Counted from the stretch's first letter, positions 43,442-53,094 are shown. The stretch is 64,000 bases of DNA from Thermoactinomyces sp. DSM 45892 (GCF_900107305.1 NZ_FNPL01000007.1:62001-126000); one strand, 5' to 3'. Notes: generated by a model not told the origin, from the sequence alone. Numbers and translations are program-made.

Positions 43442-43887
43442 TGAGTGAGCAGGTAGGAAACGAATCAGGATTTACATTGATGGAAACGGTTTTTGTTTTG
43501 TTTCTACTATCTCTATTTTGTACCTTGGCCCTTCCATCGTTTTTCACTACGAGTCAAAATAAGATAGAGAAACAATTTGGTGTGGAGGTACGAGAAATGT
43601 TCAGTCAAGCTCGCTCTCTGGCTATTAGTCAAGAGAAAAACTGGCGTGTTCTTGTGCTACCGAATAAGATTCAGTTACAAAAACTGGGGTCCAATTCATT
43701 GAGGAAAGAACTCGCGGTCCCAGCGCAATGTAAATTTACCCATCATCTTCCAAAAAATGAAGTGACCTTTAGACAGACGGGACAAGCAGTAGGAGGAACC
43801 CTTGCATTAAGCTGTAAGAGCGGATATCAAGCTGTCTGGAAGGTGCAAGTAGGATCAGGTCGGGTCACTATGGAGGAACACAGATGA
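43438..43887 (+). CDS. comGD: ComGD, minor competence pseudopilin
   Basis: 149 residues. Prepilin motif ESGFTLMETVFVLFLLSL, then an amphipathic helix and a beta-rich C-terminus. The start ATG overlaps the comGC stop (ATGA). Processed by the prepilin peptidase ComC, which is not in this window. Confidence 0.9.
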   Translation: MMSEQVGNESGFTLMETVFVLFLLSLFCTLALPSFFTTSQNKIEKQFGVEVREMFSQARSLAISQEKNWRVLVLPNKIQLQKLGSNSLRKELAVPAQCKFTHHLPKNEVTFRQTGQAVGGTLALSCKSGYQAVWKVQVGSGRVTMEEHR

Positions 43888-44270
43888 AAGAATCAGGCTT
43901 CTCCTTTATCGAAACGATTATCGCCTGTACCATTTTATGTACTGTAATTGGATTTGTGGTTCCGATCTTTCGAAGCGAAGCTTTTAATGAAACCAAAGTG
44001 AGATTTCATGAGGATGCGAGGGAAATAGCTCAAAACAAAATGGAACATATACTAGCCATCCCTGCTTCCAAACTAAGGCACGGGTACCAAGTAGAGAAGG
44101 TTCACAGTCCAAATCAAACAAAGCAGGAGTTTCGTCTCCATACTTGGGTGAAGCAAGAGTCGGATCATCTTATCGAGTTGGAGGTGAAGGTCGAGTGGAT
44201 CCCCACTTCAACAAACTCCAAAAAATACGATTACACTCTCCATTCCTATCGGCTTGTAAAAGGATTGTAA
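43884..44270 (+). CDS. comGE: ComGE, minor competence pseudopilin
   Basis: 128 residues. Prepilin motif ESGFSFIETIIACTIL. ATGA overlap with comGD. Assigned by order in the operon and by the short prepilin form; the sequence is otherwise divergent, as usual for ComGE. Confidence 0.82.
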   Translation: MKESGFSFIETIIACTILCTVIGFVVPIFRSEAFNETKVRFHEDAREIAQNKMEHILAIPASKLRHGYQVEKVHSPNQTKQEFRLHTWVKQESDHLIELEVKVEWIPTSTNSKKYDYTLHSYRLVKGL

Positions 44271-44725
44271 ACTCACAATCAGGCTTCACATACGTGGAAA
44301 CAGTTTTTACATTAATCGTCATCGCGATCATTCTACCTGTACTTTTCACCATGATCCATTTGGCCGAGACAAGGGGAGAAAGTCAAAAGCAATATCAGCT
44401 TTTGATGAGAGAACGGCAGGCGATCCATCAATACATTGACCAAGAATTACGAGGATCATCTTCTTTACAAGTAAATAAAAATAATTTGATCGCCAAACAG
44501 GTTAATGGCGATGAGATCCAGGTTCGTTGTCAAAATAATCGCCTGATTCGTAGCATCAAAAAACAGAATGAATCCACTTTTCAGGGAACGATGATCGTGG
44601 CAACCCAAATAGAAAAATGCAACTGGATGCGTGAAGGAAAAGGGGTTCGTATGTCTGTTCATTTTGCTTCAAATTCAAAAAAACAGTCTCGATTTATGGA
44701 GATGTTACTATATGCTAAGAAATAA
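44195..44725 (+). CDS. comGF: ComGF, minor competence pseudopilin
   Basis: 176 residues from a GTG with a strong GGAGGTG 8 bases upstream, lying inside comGE; no ATG exists nearer the prepilin motif QSGFTYVETVFTLIVI. This gives a leader of about 30 residues. The remainder (LMRERQAIHQYIDQELRGSS, EIQVRCQNNRLIRSIKKQ) fits ComGF. Confidence 0.83.
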   Translation: MDPHFNKLQKIRLHSPFLSACKRIVNSQSGFTYVETVFTLIVIAIILPVLFTMIHLAETRGESQKQYQLLMRERQAIHQYIDQELRGSSSLQVNKNNLIAKQVNGDEIQVRCQNNRLIRSIKKQNESTFQGTMIVATQIEKCNWMREGKGVRMSVHFASNSKKQSRFMEMLLYAKK

Positions 44726-45131
44726 GAGTGACTTAGAACAAGGTTTTATGATTCCCGTTGTGATGATGGTCATTTGGCTTGTGTTTCAATTTGTCCATGC
44801 ATACATTTCGCAAACAGTAGCGATTCAACAAGCAGACTTTTTGGATTCAGAGAGAGTAAAGGCACGATATGCGGCGGTTGGCGCGATTGATAAAGTGCTG
44901 GCAAATTGGAAAGAGCGCTCAGATGAGTCGAAATGGAGTTGGCAAGAGCCAAGTGTAGAGCAAGCGATTCTGGTAACACTATTGCCCAGCTCAGAGCCGG
45001 ATGCAGGGCAAGGTCAATCGGGCATCTTACAAGCGAGCGCGACTGGCAAATTAGGAGTTCGACAAACGATATCTGTTCAGATTGATCTGGAAACAGGCAA
45101 AAAAATCAAAGAAGTAAGAGATGAAACGTAA
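44712..45131 (+). CDS. comGG: ComGG, competence pilus protein
   Basis: 139 residues. A short N-terminus EQGFMIPVVMMVIWLVFQF gives a prepilin-like hydrophobic segment, with a Gly before Phe but without the usual Glu+5, as is common for ComGG. It overlaps comGF. Last of the comG genes. Confidence 0.82.
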   Translation: MLRNKSDLEQGFMIPVVMMVIWLVFQFVHAYISQTVAIQQADFLDSERVKARYAAVGAIDKVLANWKERSDESKWSWQEPSVEQAILVTLLPSSEPDAGQGQSGILQASATGKLGVRQTISVQIDLETGKKIKEVRDET

Positions 45132-45687
45132 TTTCACAAAGAAAGAAGCGGACAGCATGAACCTACATAAAAAGCATCTAATCTTAATGGGGATGATGGG
45201 AACAGGAAAAAGCACTGTTGGTCACCATCTTGCCCAGCATCTTCCGTATCCAGCAATTGATCTTGATCACTGGATTGAAGAGAAACAAAATCAATCCATC
45301 CCAAGTATCTTTGAGGAGTTTGGCGAGTCTTATTTTCGTGAATTGGAATCACAAGCTCTAAAGCATTTTTTGAAGCAATCTCAGCCATATATCCTCATTA
45401 CAGGTGGGGGTATTATAATCCGGCCCGAAAATCGGAAATGGATGAAGAAAGAGAGTGGGGCCGTGTTCCATCTAATAGCTGATGTGGAGACTCTCATTCA
45501 GCGGTTGGAGTTAGATGTGAGTAGACCTCTCTTACAAGGAGATAAGGCCGAAAAAATTCGCCGTATATGGAGCGAAAGAAAGAGCCTTTATGAATCGATT
45601 GCGGACTATCAGGTTCAGACAGATGATCGTTCACCCGAATCAATCACCACCGAAATCCTCTCCCATTGGTATCAGCTCCCTGTTTAA
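45121..45687 (+). CDS. aroK: shikimate kinase
   Basis: 188 residues (176 if the ATG at 45157 is used; both ribosome sites are weak). Walker A LMGMMGTGKSTVG, shikimate-binding DLDHWIE, FGESYFRELES, LITGGGIIIRPEN and lid region RLELDVSRPLL. It phosphorylates shikimate in aromatic amino-acid synthesis. It overlaps comGG; the com-aroK neighbourhood is known in Bacillales. Confidence 0.92.
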   Translation: MKRNFTKKEADSMNLHKKHLILMGMMGTGKSTVGHHLAQHLPYPAIDLDHWIEEKQNQSIPSIFEEFGESYFRELESQALKHFLKQSQPYILITGGGIIIRPENRKWMKKESGAVFHLIADVETLIQRLELDVSRPLLQGDKAEKIRRIWSERKSLYESIADYQVQTDDRSPESITTEILSHWYQLPV

Positions 45688-45729
45688 AGGGTTGATTAGG
45701 AGGCCATGCTAGGGATGAGGTGATGAGGT

Positions 45730-45948
45730 TTGTCATTTAGAGATTGGATTACCTATATGATGAAGCAGATGTTGTGGTTTATGGAAACTCCGCGAACCGA
45801 ACGAAAAGCACAGCGATTAGAGCGAAAAGAACCTTGGCTAGAAAAATGGTTTGGGATTGTCCCGATTGGAACCAAGCTCTTTGTGGAGAAGCAGTTAGAA
45901 CGACGCCATCGATCACAAAAGTCAACAGAAGGTTCTGAGACATCATAA
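45730..45948 (+). CDS. yqzE: YqzE-like protein
   Basis: 72 residues. DWITYMMKQMLWFMETPRTE, then WLEKWFGIVPIGTKLF, matches the small YqzE family that follows comGG in Bacillus. TTG start with GATGAGGTGATGAGG upstream. Function unknown; it travels with the competence operon. Confidence 0.8.
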   Translation: MSFRDWITYMMKQMLWFMETPRTERKAQRLERKEPWLEKWFGIVPIGTKLFVEKQLERRHRSQKSTEGSETS

Positions 45949-45973
45949 GTTGTAAAAAGTTATCCATTTATCG

Positions 45974-45996
45974 GGAGCTATTTAGCTCCTTTTTTG
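45974..45996 (+). terminator. terminator of the comG-aroK-yqzE operon
   Basis: Stem ggagcta / tagctcc, two-base loop, then TTTTTT. Confidence 0.85.
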
Positions 45997-46054
45997 TTTG
46001 ACAGCTGTGATATACTTTCTCTAGAAAAGCTTTATAAAAAGGAGCGAATACATC

Positions 46055-47149
46055 GTGTATCATCGTTCAGAAACAAGACCTGTAAAGGTTGGAAATATAC
46101 AAATTGGTGGAAATGATCAAGTTGTCATTCAAAGTATGACCACTAGTAAAACGCATGATATCCCAAAAGTAGTTGCCGAAATTAACCGTCTTGCTGAAGC
46201 TGGATGTCAAATTGTTCGTGTGGCGGTACCAGATCAACGGGCAGCGGACGCGATTAAAGAGATTAAAAAAGAAATCACCGTCCCTCTTGTAGCGGACATT
46301 CACTTTGATTACAAACTTGCTTTAAAAGCGATTGAGGGTGGAATTGATAAAATTCGTATTAATCCCGGCAATATCGGTCGTCGTGAAAAAGTAGAAGCAG
46401 TTGTTAAGGCGGCTAAAGAACGTGGAATTCCCATTCGAATAGGGGTAAATGCAGGATCTTTAGAAAAGCGGATTCTAGACAAATATGGATATCCAACCGC
46501 TGAAGGTATGGTTGAAAGCGCCCTATATCATATTGGGATTTTAGAGGATCTAGATTTTCAAGACATCATTGTTTCCTTGAAGGCATCGGATGTACGCTTA
46601 GCAATCGAGGCTTATCAAAAAGCCGCTACCGCGTTCCGTTATCCTTTGCACTTAGGAATTACGGAATCAGGGACTTTATTCTCCGGAACGGTAAAAAGTT
46701 CGGCGGGTCTAGGTGCGATTCTTTCTCAAGGAATCGGTTCTACGATGCGGATTTCACTCAGCGCTGATCCAGTAGAAGAAGTAAAAGTAGCGCGCGAGTT
46801 ATTAAAAACATTTGGTTTAGCAGCGAATGCGGCTACGTTAATTTCTTGCCCAACTTGTGGCCGAATTGAGATTGACTTAATTAGTATTGCAAATGAGGTA
46901 GAAGAGTACATCTCGAATATTCAAGCACCGATTAAAGTTTCTGTCCTTGGTTGTGCAGTGAATGGCCCCGGAGAAGCCAAGGAAGCGGACATTGGAATCG
47001 CGGGAGCACGTGGCGAAGGGTTGCTATTTAGACATGGGGAGATTATCCGTAAGATTCCTGAGAAGGAAATGGTTGCAGAACTGAAAAAAGAAATTGATAA
47101 GCTAGCGGAAGAGCATAAGCGCAAGCAAGAAGCAGCTTTAAACGTTTAG
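46055..47149 (+). CDS. ispG: 4-hydroxy-3-methylbut-2-enyl diphosphate synthase (flavodoxin)
   Basis: 364 residues, the sixth step of the MEP isoprenoid pathway. A TIM-barrel part ([54 protein letters not shown]) plus the 4Fe-4S domain with Cys in [12 protein letters not shown] and [21 protein letters not shown] start with AAAAGGAG upstream. Confidence 0.95.
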   Translation: MYHRSETRPVKVGNIQIGGNDQVVIQSMTTSKTHDIPKVVAEINRLAEAGCQIVRVAVPDQRAADAIKEIKKEITVPLVADIHFDYKLALKAIEGGIDKIRINPGNIGRREKVEAVVKAAKERGIPIRIGVNAGSLEKRILDKYGYPTAEGMVESALYHIGILEDLDFQDIIVSLKASDVRLAIEAYQKAATAFRYPLHLGITESGTLFSGTVKSSAGLGAILSQGIGSTMRISLSADPVEEVKVARELLKTFGLAANAATLISCPTCGRIEIDLISIANEVEEYISNIQAPIKVSVLGCAVNGPGEAKEADIGIAGARGEGLLFRHGEIIRKIPEKEMVAELKKEIDKLAEEHKRKQEAALNV

Positions 47150-47226
47150 CAAGGGTAGAAATAGAAACCTTTCTGCATAATATTTTCTTGCATTCTCATA
47201 CTAACAGTGACTCACAAAGGAGGAAC

Positions 47227-47457
47227 ATGGTTAGTATGAAAAAAATCGCCCTTTTATTAGTCATCATTGGTGCGCTTAACTGGCTCCTGATAGGAGTATT
47301 TGGATGGGATATTGTGGCTGCCATCTTTGGTGGTGACCCAACTCCTGCAACCTCTATGTTTAGCCGAATCATTTACTCCATAGTAGGTCTTGCAGGAATT
47401 TACTCCATCCGTTTCCTTTTTGATGACCAAGTAACCGCTGATAACGACAACCATTAA
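47227..47457 (+). CDS. DUF378 small membrane protein (YuzA-like)
   Basis: 76 residues. Two membrane helices (IALLLVIIGALNWLLIGVFG, FSRIIYSIVGLAGIYSI) with the conserved GALNW motif of DUF378. A second ATG at 47236 is an equally possible start; the AGGAGG site is 3 or 12 bases away respectively. Function unknown. Confidence 0.82.
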   Translation: MVSMKKIALLLVIIGALNWLLIGVFGWDIVAAIFGGDPTPATSMFSRIIYSIVGLAGIYSIRFLFDDQVTADNDNH

Positions 47458-47467
47458 ATACAAAAAA

Positions 47468-47497
47468 ACTCCAGATATCACGTCTGGAGTTTTTTTG
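47468..47497 (+). terminator. rho-independent terminator
   Basis: Stem actccaga / tctggagt, 7-base loop, seven T. Confidence 0.9.
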
Positions 47498-47574
47498 TTG
47501 CCTATTATGCCAAAGGAACATACAATTTTATAAATCCAGTATGTTATTCATTACTTCATAAGGGGATGTAGCGG

Positions 47575-48276
47575 ATGTCTGCCATGATTGGGATTACAAC
47601 ATTTATCGAATTAGATGAATTCACTAAAATAAGAAGGGCGTATGCGAACGCAGTTGCTACTGCTGGTGGAATCCCTGTTTTATTATCACCGATTGTCAGT
47701 GAAAAGTTGGCAGAGGAACTAGCAGATCGATTGGACGGTTTACTCCTATCGGGTGGTGGAGATATTAATCCAGTCCACTACTATGAAGAACCCCATCCGA
47801 CACTTGATTTGGTTTGTGATATTCGGGATCAATATGAGTTTCAACTCGCGAAAGCATTTATGAATCGTAATAAGCCTATATTCGCTATTTGCAGAGGGGC
47901 TCAGGTGCTTAATGTCGTACTAGGGGGAACGCTGATTCAAGATGTGCCATCGCAAATAACTTCCGATTTACCCCATTCCCAAAAAGCGGATCGGCATGTT
48001 GCTACGCATACGATCCAAATTAACCCTCAATCAAAATTAGCAGAAATCTTAGATGAGTGTCAAATTGATGTTAACAGCTTTCATCATCAATCCGTAAAAG
48101 ACTTACCGGGTACATGCATAGCAACTGCCTATGCCCCTGATGGAATCGTGGAGGCATTTGAATACCAAGGTGATCCATTTGCCTTAGCAGTTCAATGGCA
48201 TCCCGAAGCAATGACCGATGATGAGCATTCTTTGAAGCTATTTCGTTATTTTGTAGAGAAGTGTACTTGTTCATAA
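47575..48276 (+). CDS. class-I glutamine amidotransferase, peptidase C26 (PuuD-like)
   Basis: 233 residues. GLLLSGGGDINPVHY, nucleophile elbow AICRGAQVLNVVLGG and the His/Glu pair in AVQWHPEAM form the catalytic triad of gamma-glutamyl-gamma-aminobutyrate hydrolase-type enzymes. The likely substrate is a gamma-glutamyl compound. AAGGGGATG ribosome site. Stand-alone gene. Confidence 0.88.
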   Translation: MSAMIGITTFIELDEFTKIRRAYANAVATAGGIPVLLSPIVSEKLAEELADRLDGLLLSGGGDINPVHYYEEPHPTLDLVCDIRDQYEFQLAKAFMNRNKPIFAICRGAQVLNVVLGGTLIQDVPSQITSDLPHSQKADRHVATHTIQINPQSKLAEILDECQIDVNSFHHQSVKDLPGTCIATAYAPDGIVEAFEYQGDPFALAVQWHPEAMTDDEHSLKLFRYFVEKCTCS

Positions 48277-48285
48277 TATCTTTCG

Positions 48286-48336
48286 GACCCATATGTCTGT
48301 CATGGTCACTCAACCATAGTGACAGACATATGGGTC
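48286..48336. other. long perfect palindrome between convergent genes
   Basis: 17-bp arms (gacccatatgtctgtca and its inverse) with a 17-base loop. It lies between the amidotransferase and cydB, which face each other. No T run follows on either side, so it is an atypical bidirectional terminator or another hairpin element. Confidence 0.6.
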
Positions 48337-48368
48337 TTAATCATTTATATAAGCAGATGGGACCATTT

Positions 48369-49397
48369 CTACACATGCTCTTCTTCATGTTCACCCCGAA
48401 CATATTTCGCATTGAATAAGAAGAGCCAAAGTAAGAGTCCAAGCGATGGGATTAATACCAACAACCCAGCGAGAAAAGTGACGACTAATGCTTTCCCAAG
48501 GATAGGACTGGTAACGGCGCCCTGAATCGTAATGTAGGGATCTAATAAATATGGGAGATGAGAGGCTCCATATCCAAAGAAAGCAAAACCAAACTGGAGC
48601 ATGACTAGCACAAAGGCAAGTCCGAACCATTTTCTTTTCCAGATTAGAAATACGGCCCCTATAAAACAAAGTAGGGATAGACCAAAACACCAACCAATCT
48701 CAAGTGCTCGTTGGAAGTGGCTCGGATTATGGTGAGAAAGAGCCCAGAAAACCAAAAGACTGGCTAGGATAGTGGGCCCGCTCCACACTAACGCATACTT
48801 GCGTAGTAATTCACGTGCAGGGGTGTCATTCGCCCGATTGGCATAAAAAGTAAGAAAGGAAGAACTAATATACAAAACGCTTACGATGGCTAAAAATGTA
48901 ACCGTCCATGAATAAGGATTTGTGAATAGTTGAACGATCGATAGCGTAATTCCAGCATCTGTCTCTCTAATAAAGCCCCCTTCTGACATGGTTAAAATGG
49001 TGGATAGACTCGCTGGAATCAGCAATCCCGTAGCTCCATACAAAAACATATAAATACGATTGCTTCGGACTCCATAATGGGCAAAGGCATAAAAGGAACC
49101 CCGGATGGTGAGGAGTATCAAGAAGACGCTTCCCGGAATAAGAAGTGCGGTTCCGTAGTAATAGGCTGTATCAGGAAAGAAGCCGATAACCCCTACAATA
49201 AAAAAGATTAGGAATACATTCGTTACCTCCCAAACAGGAGATAGGTATCTTTCGATCACTGTATTTACAATGTGATCCTTTTTCGTTTTCATGCTGTAAT
49301 AGGAGAAGAAACCTGCACCAAAATCAATGGAGGCTATGATGAGATATCCATACAAAAACGTCCATAGTACTGTAATTCCAATTATTTCGAGTGACAT
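48369..49397 (-). CDS. cydB: cytochrome bd-type quinol oxidase subunit II
   Basis: 342 residues with about eight or nine membrane helices. IIGITVLWTFLYGYLIIASI DFGAG-type N-terminus and the SPVWEVTNVFLIFF helix are conserved in CydB/YthB/CbdB. It partners the upstream subunit I. 14-base gap between the genes. Confidence 0.88.
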   Translation of the reverse strand: MSLEIIGITVLWTFLYGYLIIASIDFGAGFFSYYSMKTKKDHIVNTVIERYLSPVWEVTNVFLIFFIVGVIGFFPDTAYYYGTALLIPGSVFLILLTIRGSFYAFAHYGVRSNRIYMFLYGATGLLIPASLSTILTMSEGGFIRETDAGITLSIVQLFTNPYSWTVTFLAIVSVLYISSSFLTFYANRANDTPARELLRKYALVWSGPTILASLLVFWALSHHNPSHFQRALEIGWCFGLSLLCFIGAVFLIWKRKWFGLAFVLVMLQFGFAFFGYGASHLPYLLDPYITIQGAVTSPILGKALVVTFLAGLLVLIPSLGLLLWLFLFNAKYVRGEHEEEHV

Positions 49398-49411
49398 GAT
49401 GACTTCCCTCC

Positions 49412-50737
49412 CTATAATCCATAGCGTTTTGCCAATTCTTGTTCTGCGCGATTATGTCGGAACAGGCGATATAGCACGGTACATGTGAGTATTCCGAGGG
49501 CGAGGAACAAGGCGCTAAAAGCCCAAGTGGTAGAGGAAACGTGGTCGGCCGTAGTGGCAGCCTTGTCTACCTTTAAAACGCCGGTAATAATCCACGGTTG
49601 TCGACCTACTTCTGCGAAGATCCATCCTAATTGAATGGCAATAAAAGCTAAAGGTGCTCCCAATACAATGCCCCGCAAAAGCCATGGGCTCCACTGATTC
49701 CCTTTTTTTCGGTACCACTGTATAGCGAAAAGCGCTGAGATGAGCAGGAGATAAAATCCGATTGCCACCATGCCATCAAACAAATAATGAATATAGAGTG
49801 GGGGCCATAAGTCTTGAGGGATATCATGTAGGCCCTTCACCTCGTGATTTGGAGAATTACCAGCCAAGATACTAAGCGCAAAGGGGATTTTGATCCCATA
49901 TTTCACTTCTTGTGTTTCCTTATTTAAAACGCCACCGAACACCAAAGGAGCTTGCTTAGTTGTTTCAAAGTGCCATTCAGCAGCAGCTAATTTAGTAGGT
50001 TGATACTTCGCTAAAAATTTTCCAGATAGATCTCCAGCAGCAAAAGTAGCGATAGCGAGGATAAATCCAGTGATCATAGTTAGACGAAGAGCCTTTTTAT
50101 AATAAACATGATTTCTACCTTTGAGGATGTGATAGGCGGCAATGGAGGCAAGCAAGAAGCCGCATGTTAGGTATGCAGAGGATAAGACATGCGCTACTTT
50201 GCTAGGTGTAGCAGGGTTGAGCATAGCAGCAATCGGATCGATATCGACTGCTTTTCCGTTTTCTAGACGAAATCCAGCTGGAGTATTCATAAATGCGTTC
50301 ACGATCGTGATAAATACAGCCGACATAGAAGACCCAATCACGATGGGGACAGAACTAGCCCAATGTATCCAAGGATTTTTAAAACGATCCCATGTGTACA
50401 GATAAATGCCCAGAAAGATCGCTTCCACGAAAAAGGCGAATGTCTCCATAAATAAAGGGAGACTGATTACATTGCCTGCTAGTTGCATAAATTGGGGCCA
50501 TAATAGAGAAAGCATAAGCCCAATGCAGGTTCCCGTTACGACACCGACTGCTACGGTAATAACAAAACCCCGTGTCCATCTTTTTGCTAGCATGATATAG
50601 TGATTATCTTTCTTCCAAATCCCCCATGCCTCAGCTAAGGAGATAAATAAAGGAACCCCTACTCCAATCGTGGCGAAGATAATGTGAAAAGAAAGTGTTT
50701 CTGCAGTGAGAATTCGTGACCAAAAAACAGCATCCAT
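49412..50737 (-). CDS. cydA: cytochrome bd-type quinol oxidase subunit I
   Basis: 441 residues. Heme ligand region TAETLSFHIIFATIGVGVPL, SLPLFMETFAFFVEAIFLGI, and GWIFAEVGRQPWII (the GRQPW motif) are present. Short Q-loop, as in Gram-positive and bb'-type (YthA/CbdA) enzymes. It reduces O2 with menaquinol under low oxygen. An Fnr-like site lies about 100 bases upstream. Confidence 0.92.
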   Translation of the reverse strand: MDAVFWSRILTAETLSFHIIFATIGVGVPLFISLAEAWGIWKKDNHYIMLAKRWTRGFVITVAVGVVTGTCIGLMLSLLWPQFMQLAGNVISLPLFMETFAFFVEAIFLGIYLYTWDRFKNPWIHWASSVPIVIGSSMSAVFITIVNAFMNTPAGFRLENGKAVDIDPIAAMLNPATPSKVAHVLSSAYLTCGFLLASIAAYHILKGRNHVYYKKALRLTMITGFILAIATFAAGDLSGKFLAKYQPTKLAAAEWHFETTKQAPLVFGGVLNKETQEVKYGIKIPFALSILAGNSPNHEVKGLHDIPQDLWPPLYIHYLFDGMVAIGFYLLLISALFAIQWYRKKGNQWSPWLLRGIVLGAPLAFIAIQLGWIFAEVGRQPWIITGVLKVDKAATTADHVSSTTWAFSALFLALGILTCTVLYRLFRHNRAEQELAKRYGL

Positions 50738-50837
50738 TGATATACCTCCTTTTAATGAAACAGCCCTATTATGTTCAATATTTCACAAATGAAGATTTTG
50801 ATTTCAAACAAAAAATGGATCCATAATCATTATAAAA

Positions 50838-50853
50838 TGTGAATAATATCACA
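50838..50853. promoter_or_regulatory. Fnr-like operator upstream of cydA
   Basis: TGTGA-ATAATA-TCACA, a perfect TGTGA-N6-TCACA palindrome, in the spacer between cydA and the divergent VanW gene. It would allow low-oxygen control of the oxidase. Confidence 0.6.
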
Positions 50854-50933
50854 TACATAGGAATATGTGACGGGATTGTGATCATTATTCGACGTGTCTC
50901 TGGGTAGACTACTGGAGGAAGGAGGAGAATCAG

Positions 50934-51896
50934 ATGAAGAAACCAATTCTTATCACGTTTATATCGACTATGTGTTTGTTCATTCTGTCTTGTACTTCCA
51001 TGCAGGCGACTCCCCAAGAAGGGACAACACCTCCCAAAACAGGTCGTCAACCGGATGCAAAAATGATATTTCATCATGAGGATCAAGTCTGGGAATTAGA
51101 ACTGGGGGACATAGGATTTGACGGAATTGACCCTACTTCATTAGATCAAGAACTCGTTTACAGCTGGATTCGAACTGAAGTTGCCCCACAAGTTGAAAAA
51201 GAACCTGTATCTGCTTTTTATAAGAACCGAAAGCTGATACCCGATCAAGTTGGTTATGAAGTTGATTATGCAGCGATTGAGGAGACTCTCCAAAATGTCC
51301 ATCAAATTCTTAATTTGCCCCAAGAGTTACCATTAAAGAGGCTCCAGCCACAGATCACGAAACAAAAAGTGTTGACCTTGAAGCAGAAGCGCCTAGGTTC
51401 ATACCATACTTATTTCAATCCAGATAATGAAAACCGCTCGCACAATATTTTTCTGTCTACGAATGCAATTGATCATATCATCGTCCTACCAGGAGAAACC
51501 TTCTCATTTAATGATGTCGTAGGTATCCGGACAACCGAACGCGGTTATCGCTCTGCTCGTATTATTGTAAAAGGAGAGTATAGCGAGGGAGTCGGGGGAG
51601 GGATCTGCCAAACTTCTTCCACCTTATTTAATAGCGCCGATCAAGCAGGATTACAAATTGTGCAACGCTATAGTCATAGCAAACATGTGGCGTATGTCCC
51701 TAAGGATCGGGATGCTACCGTTTCATGGGGAGGATATGATTTTAAGTTCCGTAACCAATTCAATGAACCTATTTTGATATCTTCTCGCATATCGGGAGGG
51801 ATTTTGAATATATCTATTTATGGGCCGAATACCATTATGCATAAGAAGAATGAAATACCCGATTCACCCCCATTATCGCAGCAAACTGAATCCTAA
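50934..51896 (+). CDS. VanW-family lipoprotein (YoaR-like)
   Basis: 320 residues. Signal peptide with lipobox LFILSC (Cys at 20). The C-terminal VanW domain contains VLPGETFSFNDVVGIRTTER, EYSEGVGGGICQTSSTLFNS and HSKHVAYVPKDRDATVSWG. Such proteins are cell-wall associated and of unknown chemistry; despite the name they are not by themselves vancomycin resistance genes. GGAGGAAGGAGG upstream. Confidence 0.85.
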   Translation: MKKPILITFISTMCLFILSCTSMQATPQEGTTPPKTGRQPDAKMIFHHEDQVWELELGDIGFDGIDPTSLDQELVYSWIRTEVAPQVEKEPVSAFYKNRKLIPDQVGYEVDYAAIEETLQNVHQILNLPQELPLKRLQPQITKQKVLTLKQKRLGSYHTYFNPDNENRSHNIFLSTNAIDHIIVLPGETFSFNDVVGIRTTERGYRSARIIVKGEYSEGVGGGICQTSSTLFNSADQAGLQIVQRYSHSKHVAYVPKDRDATVSWGGYDFKFRNQFNEPILISSRISGGILNISIYGPNTIMHKKNEIPDSPPLSQQTES

Positions 51897-51899
51897 CTA

Positions 51900-51929
51900 G
51901 CCGTCGCCCAACATGTGACGGCTTTTTTG
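51900..51929 (+). terminator. terminator of the VanW gene
   Basis: Stem gccgtc / gacggc, then TTTTTT. Confidence 0.85.
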
Positions 51930-52040
51930 CCGATATGAGAAGAAAATTAGAAAATAATTCCTATTAAACCAATTTGCATAGAAATAACGAAAATAGTCTG
52001 TTATAATGGGACACGTTAAACCCACTAAAGGAGCGATTCG

Positions 52041-53063
52041 ATGAATAAAAAATTTCTTCTAGCCGGAATAGCCACGGTGGCCCTCAGTTTAACCGGGACA
52101 CTTGTGGTAAATGCGATGGAGAAAGAAGTAGTCATCACCTTTAGCGATGGTAAGAAAGTCGTCTCAAAAGGCTTTCATGATACAGTTGCTGAAGCTTTGG
52201 AGAATGAAGGTTTCAAGGTGTCCGAGATGAAACAAAAATACCAGCCTAGTATGCCTTGGGATCAAAAATTGACCAAAGATCTTACCAATGTTAGCTTGAA
52301 TTGTCGCTGTAAAGTCAGCCTAACCATAGGTGGTAAATCCGAAGGTGAGAAAGAGACCGCGAAAGGAACAGTTCGTGAGTTTTTAGAGGAGCAAAAAATC
52401 GCTCTAGGTGAATGGGATGAAGTAAGTACAGCATTAGATGCAAAAATTCAAGATGGAATGCAGGTATCAGTTGACAGAATTGAGCAAGTAGTCAAAAAGG
52501 AAGAAAAAGAGATTAAGTTCGATACAGAAGAACAAAAAGATAAAACCCTAGCAAAAGGGGAGAAGAAAGAAGTTACCCCGGGAAAGCTGGGAAAAGAGAT
52601 TTATCAAGTCACCATCTACTATAAAAATGGCCAGCCTATGATGAAAGATGGTCAGCCAGTTGCTGATTCTAAGTTGATCGAAAAAATTGATCCCATCAAA
52701 GCAGTAGTGAGGGTTGGAACGAAAGAAGAGGAAGAAAAAGATTCGAGACCCGCATTTGCTGGTGGGGGTTCCTTACCAAACGGAACATCATATAAGAAAA
52801 TGATAATGGCCAAAACCACCGCTTATACCTCTAAACCAGGTGCCAAGACGGCTTCAGGAAAAGTGGCTAGAGTTGGACTAGTAGCTGTTGATCCAAAAGT
52901 AATCCCACTTGGAACGAAGCTGTTCATTGAAGGTTATGGAATGGCGGTTGCAGCAGATACAGGTGGTGCTGTAAAAGGAAATTTTGTTGATGTATACTTT
53001 AATTCTGAGGCGGAATGTCAAAAGTGGGGAGTTAAAAATAAAAAGGTGTACATTTTAAATTAA
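52041..53063 (+). CDS. YabE-like protein: DUF348, G5 and 3D domains
   Basis: 340 residues. Signal peptide/anchor (about 1-25), two DUF348 ubiquitin-like modules (VVITFSDGKKVVSKGFHDTV; KGTVREFLEEQKIALGEWDE), a G5-like region (about 145-200) and a C-terminal 3D domain with the Asp motifs VAVDPKVIPLGTKLF, VAADTGGAVKGNFVDVYF. Related to Bacillus YabE/Rpf-like and MltA-type wall hydrolases, so likely a peptidoglycan enzyme in wall remodelling or germination. Confidence 0.88.
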   Translation: MNKKFLLAGIATVALSLTGTLVVNAMEKEVVITFSDGKKVVSKGFHDTVAEALENEGFKVSEMKQKYQPSMPWDQKLTKDLTNVSLNCRCKVSLTIGGKSEGEKETAKGTVREFLEEQKIALGEWDEVSTALDAKIQDGMQVSVDRIEQVVKKEEKEIKFDTEEQKDKTLAKGEKKEVTPGKLGKEIYQVTIYYKNGQPMMKDGQPVADSKLIEKIDPIKAVVRVGTKEEEEKDSRPAFAGGGSLPNGTSYKKMIMAKTTAYTSKPGAKTASGKVARVGLVAVDPKVIPLGTKLFIEGYGMAVAADTGGAVKGNFVDVYFNSEAECQKWGVKNKKVYILN

Positions 53064-53094
53064 ACTGTACATAGTGGAGCATCATTTGATCTAG

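Noticed and set aside
50934-51896. VanW protein as vancomycin resistance
   Set aside because: No vanA/vanH/vanX-type genes nearby; VanW lipoproteins are common in Bacillota without resistance.
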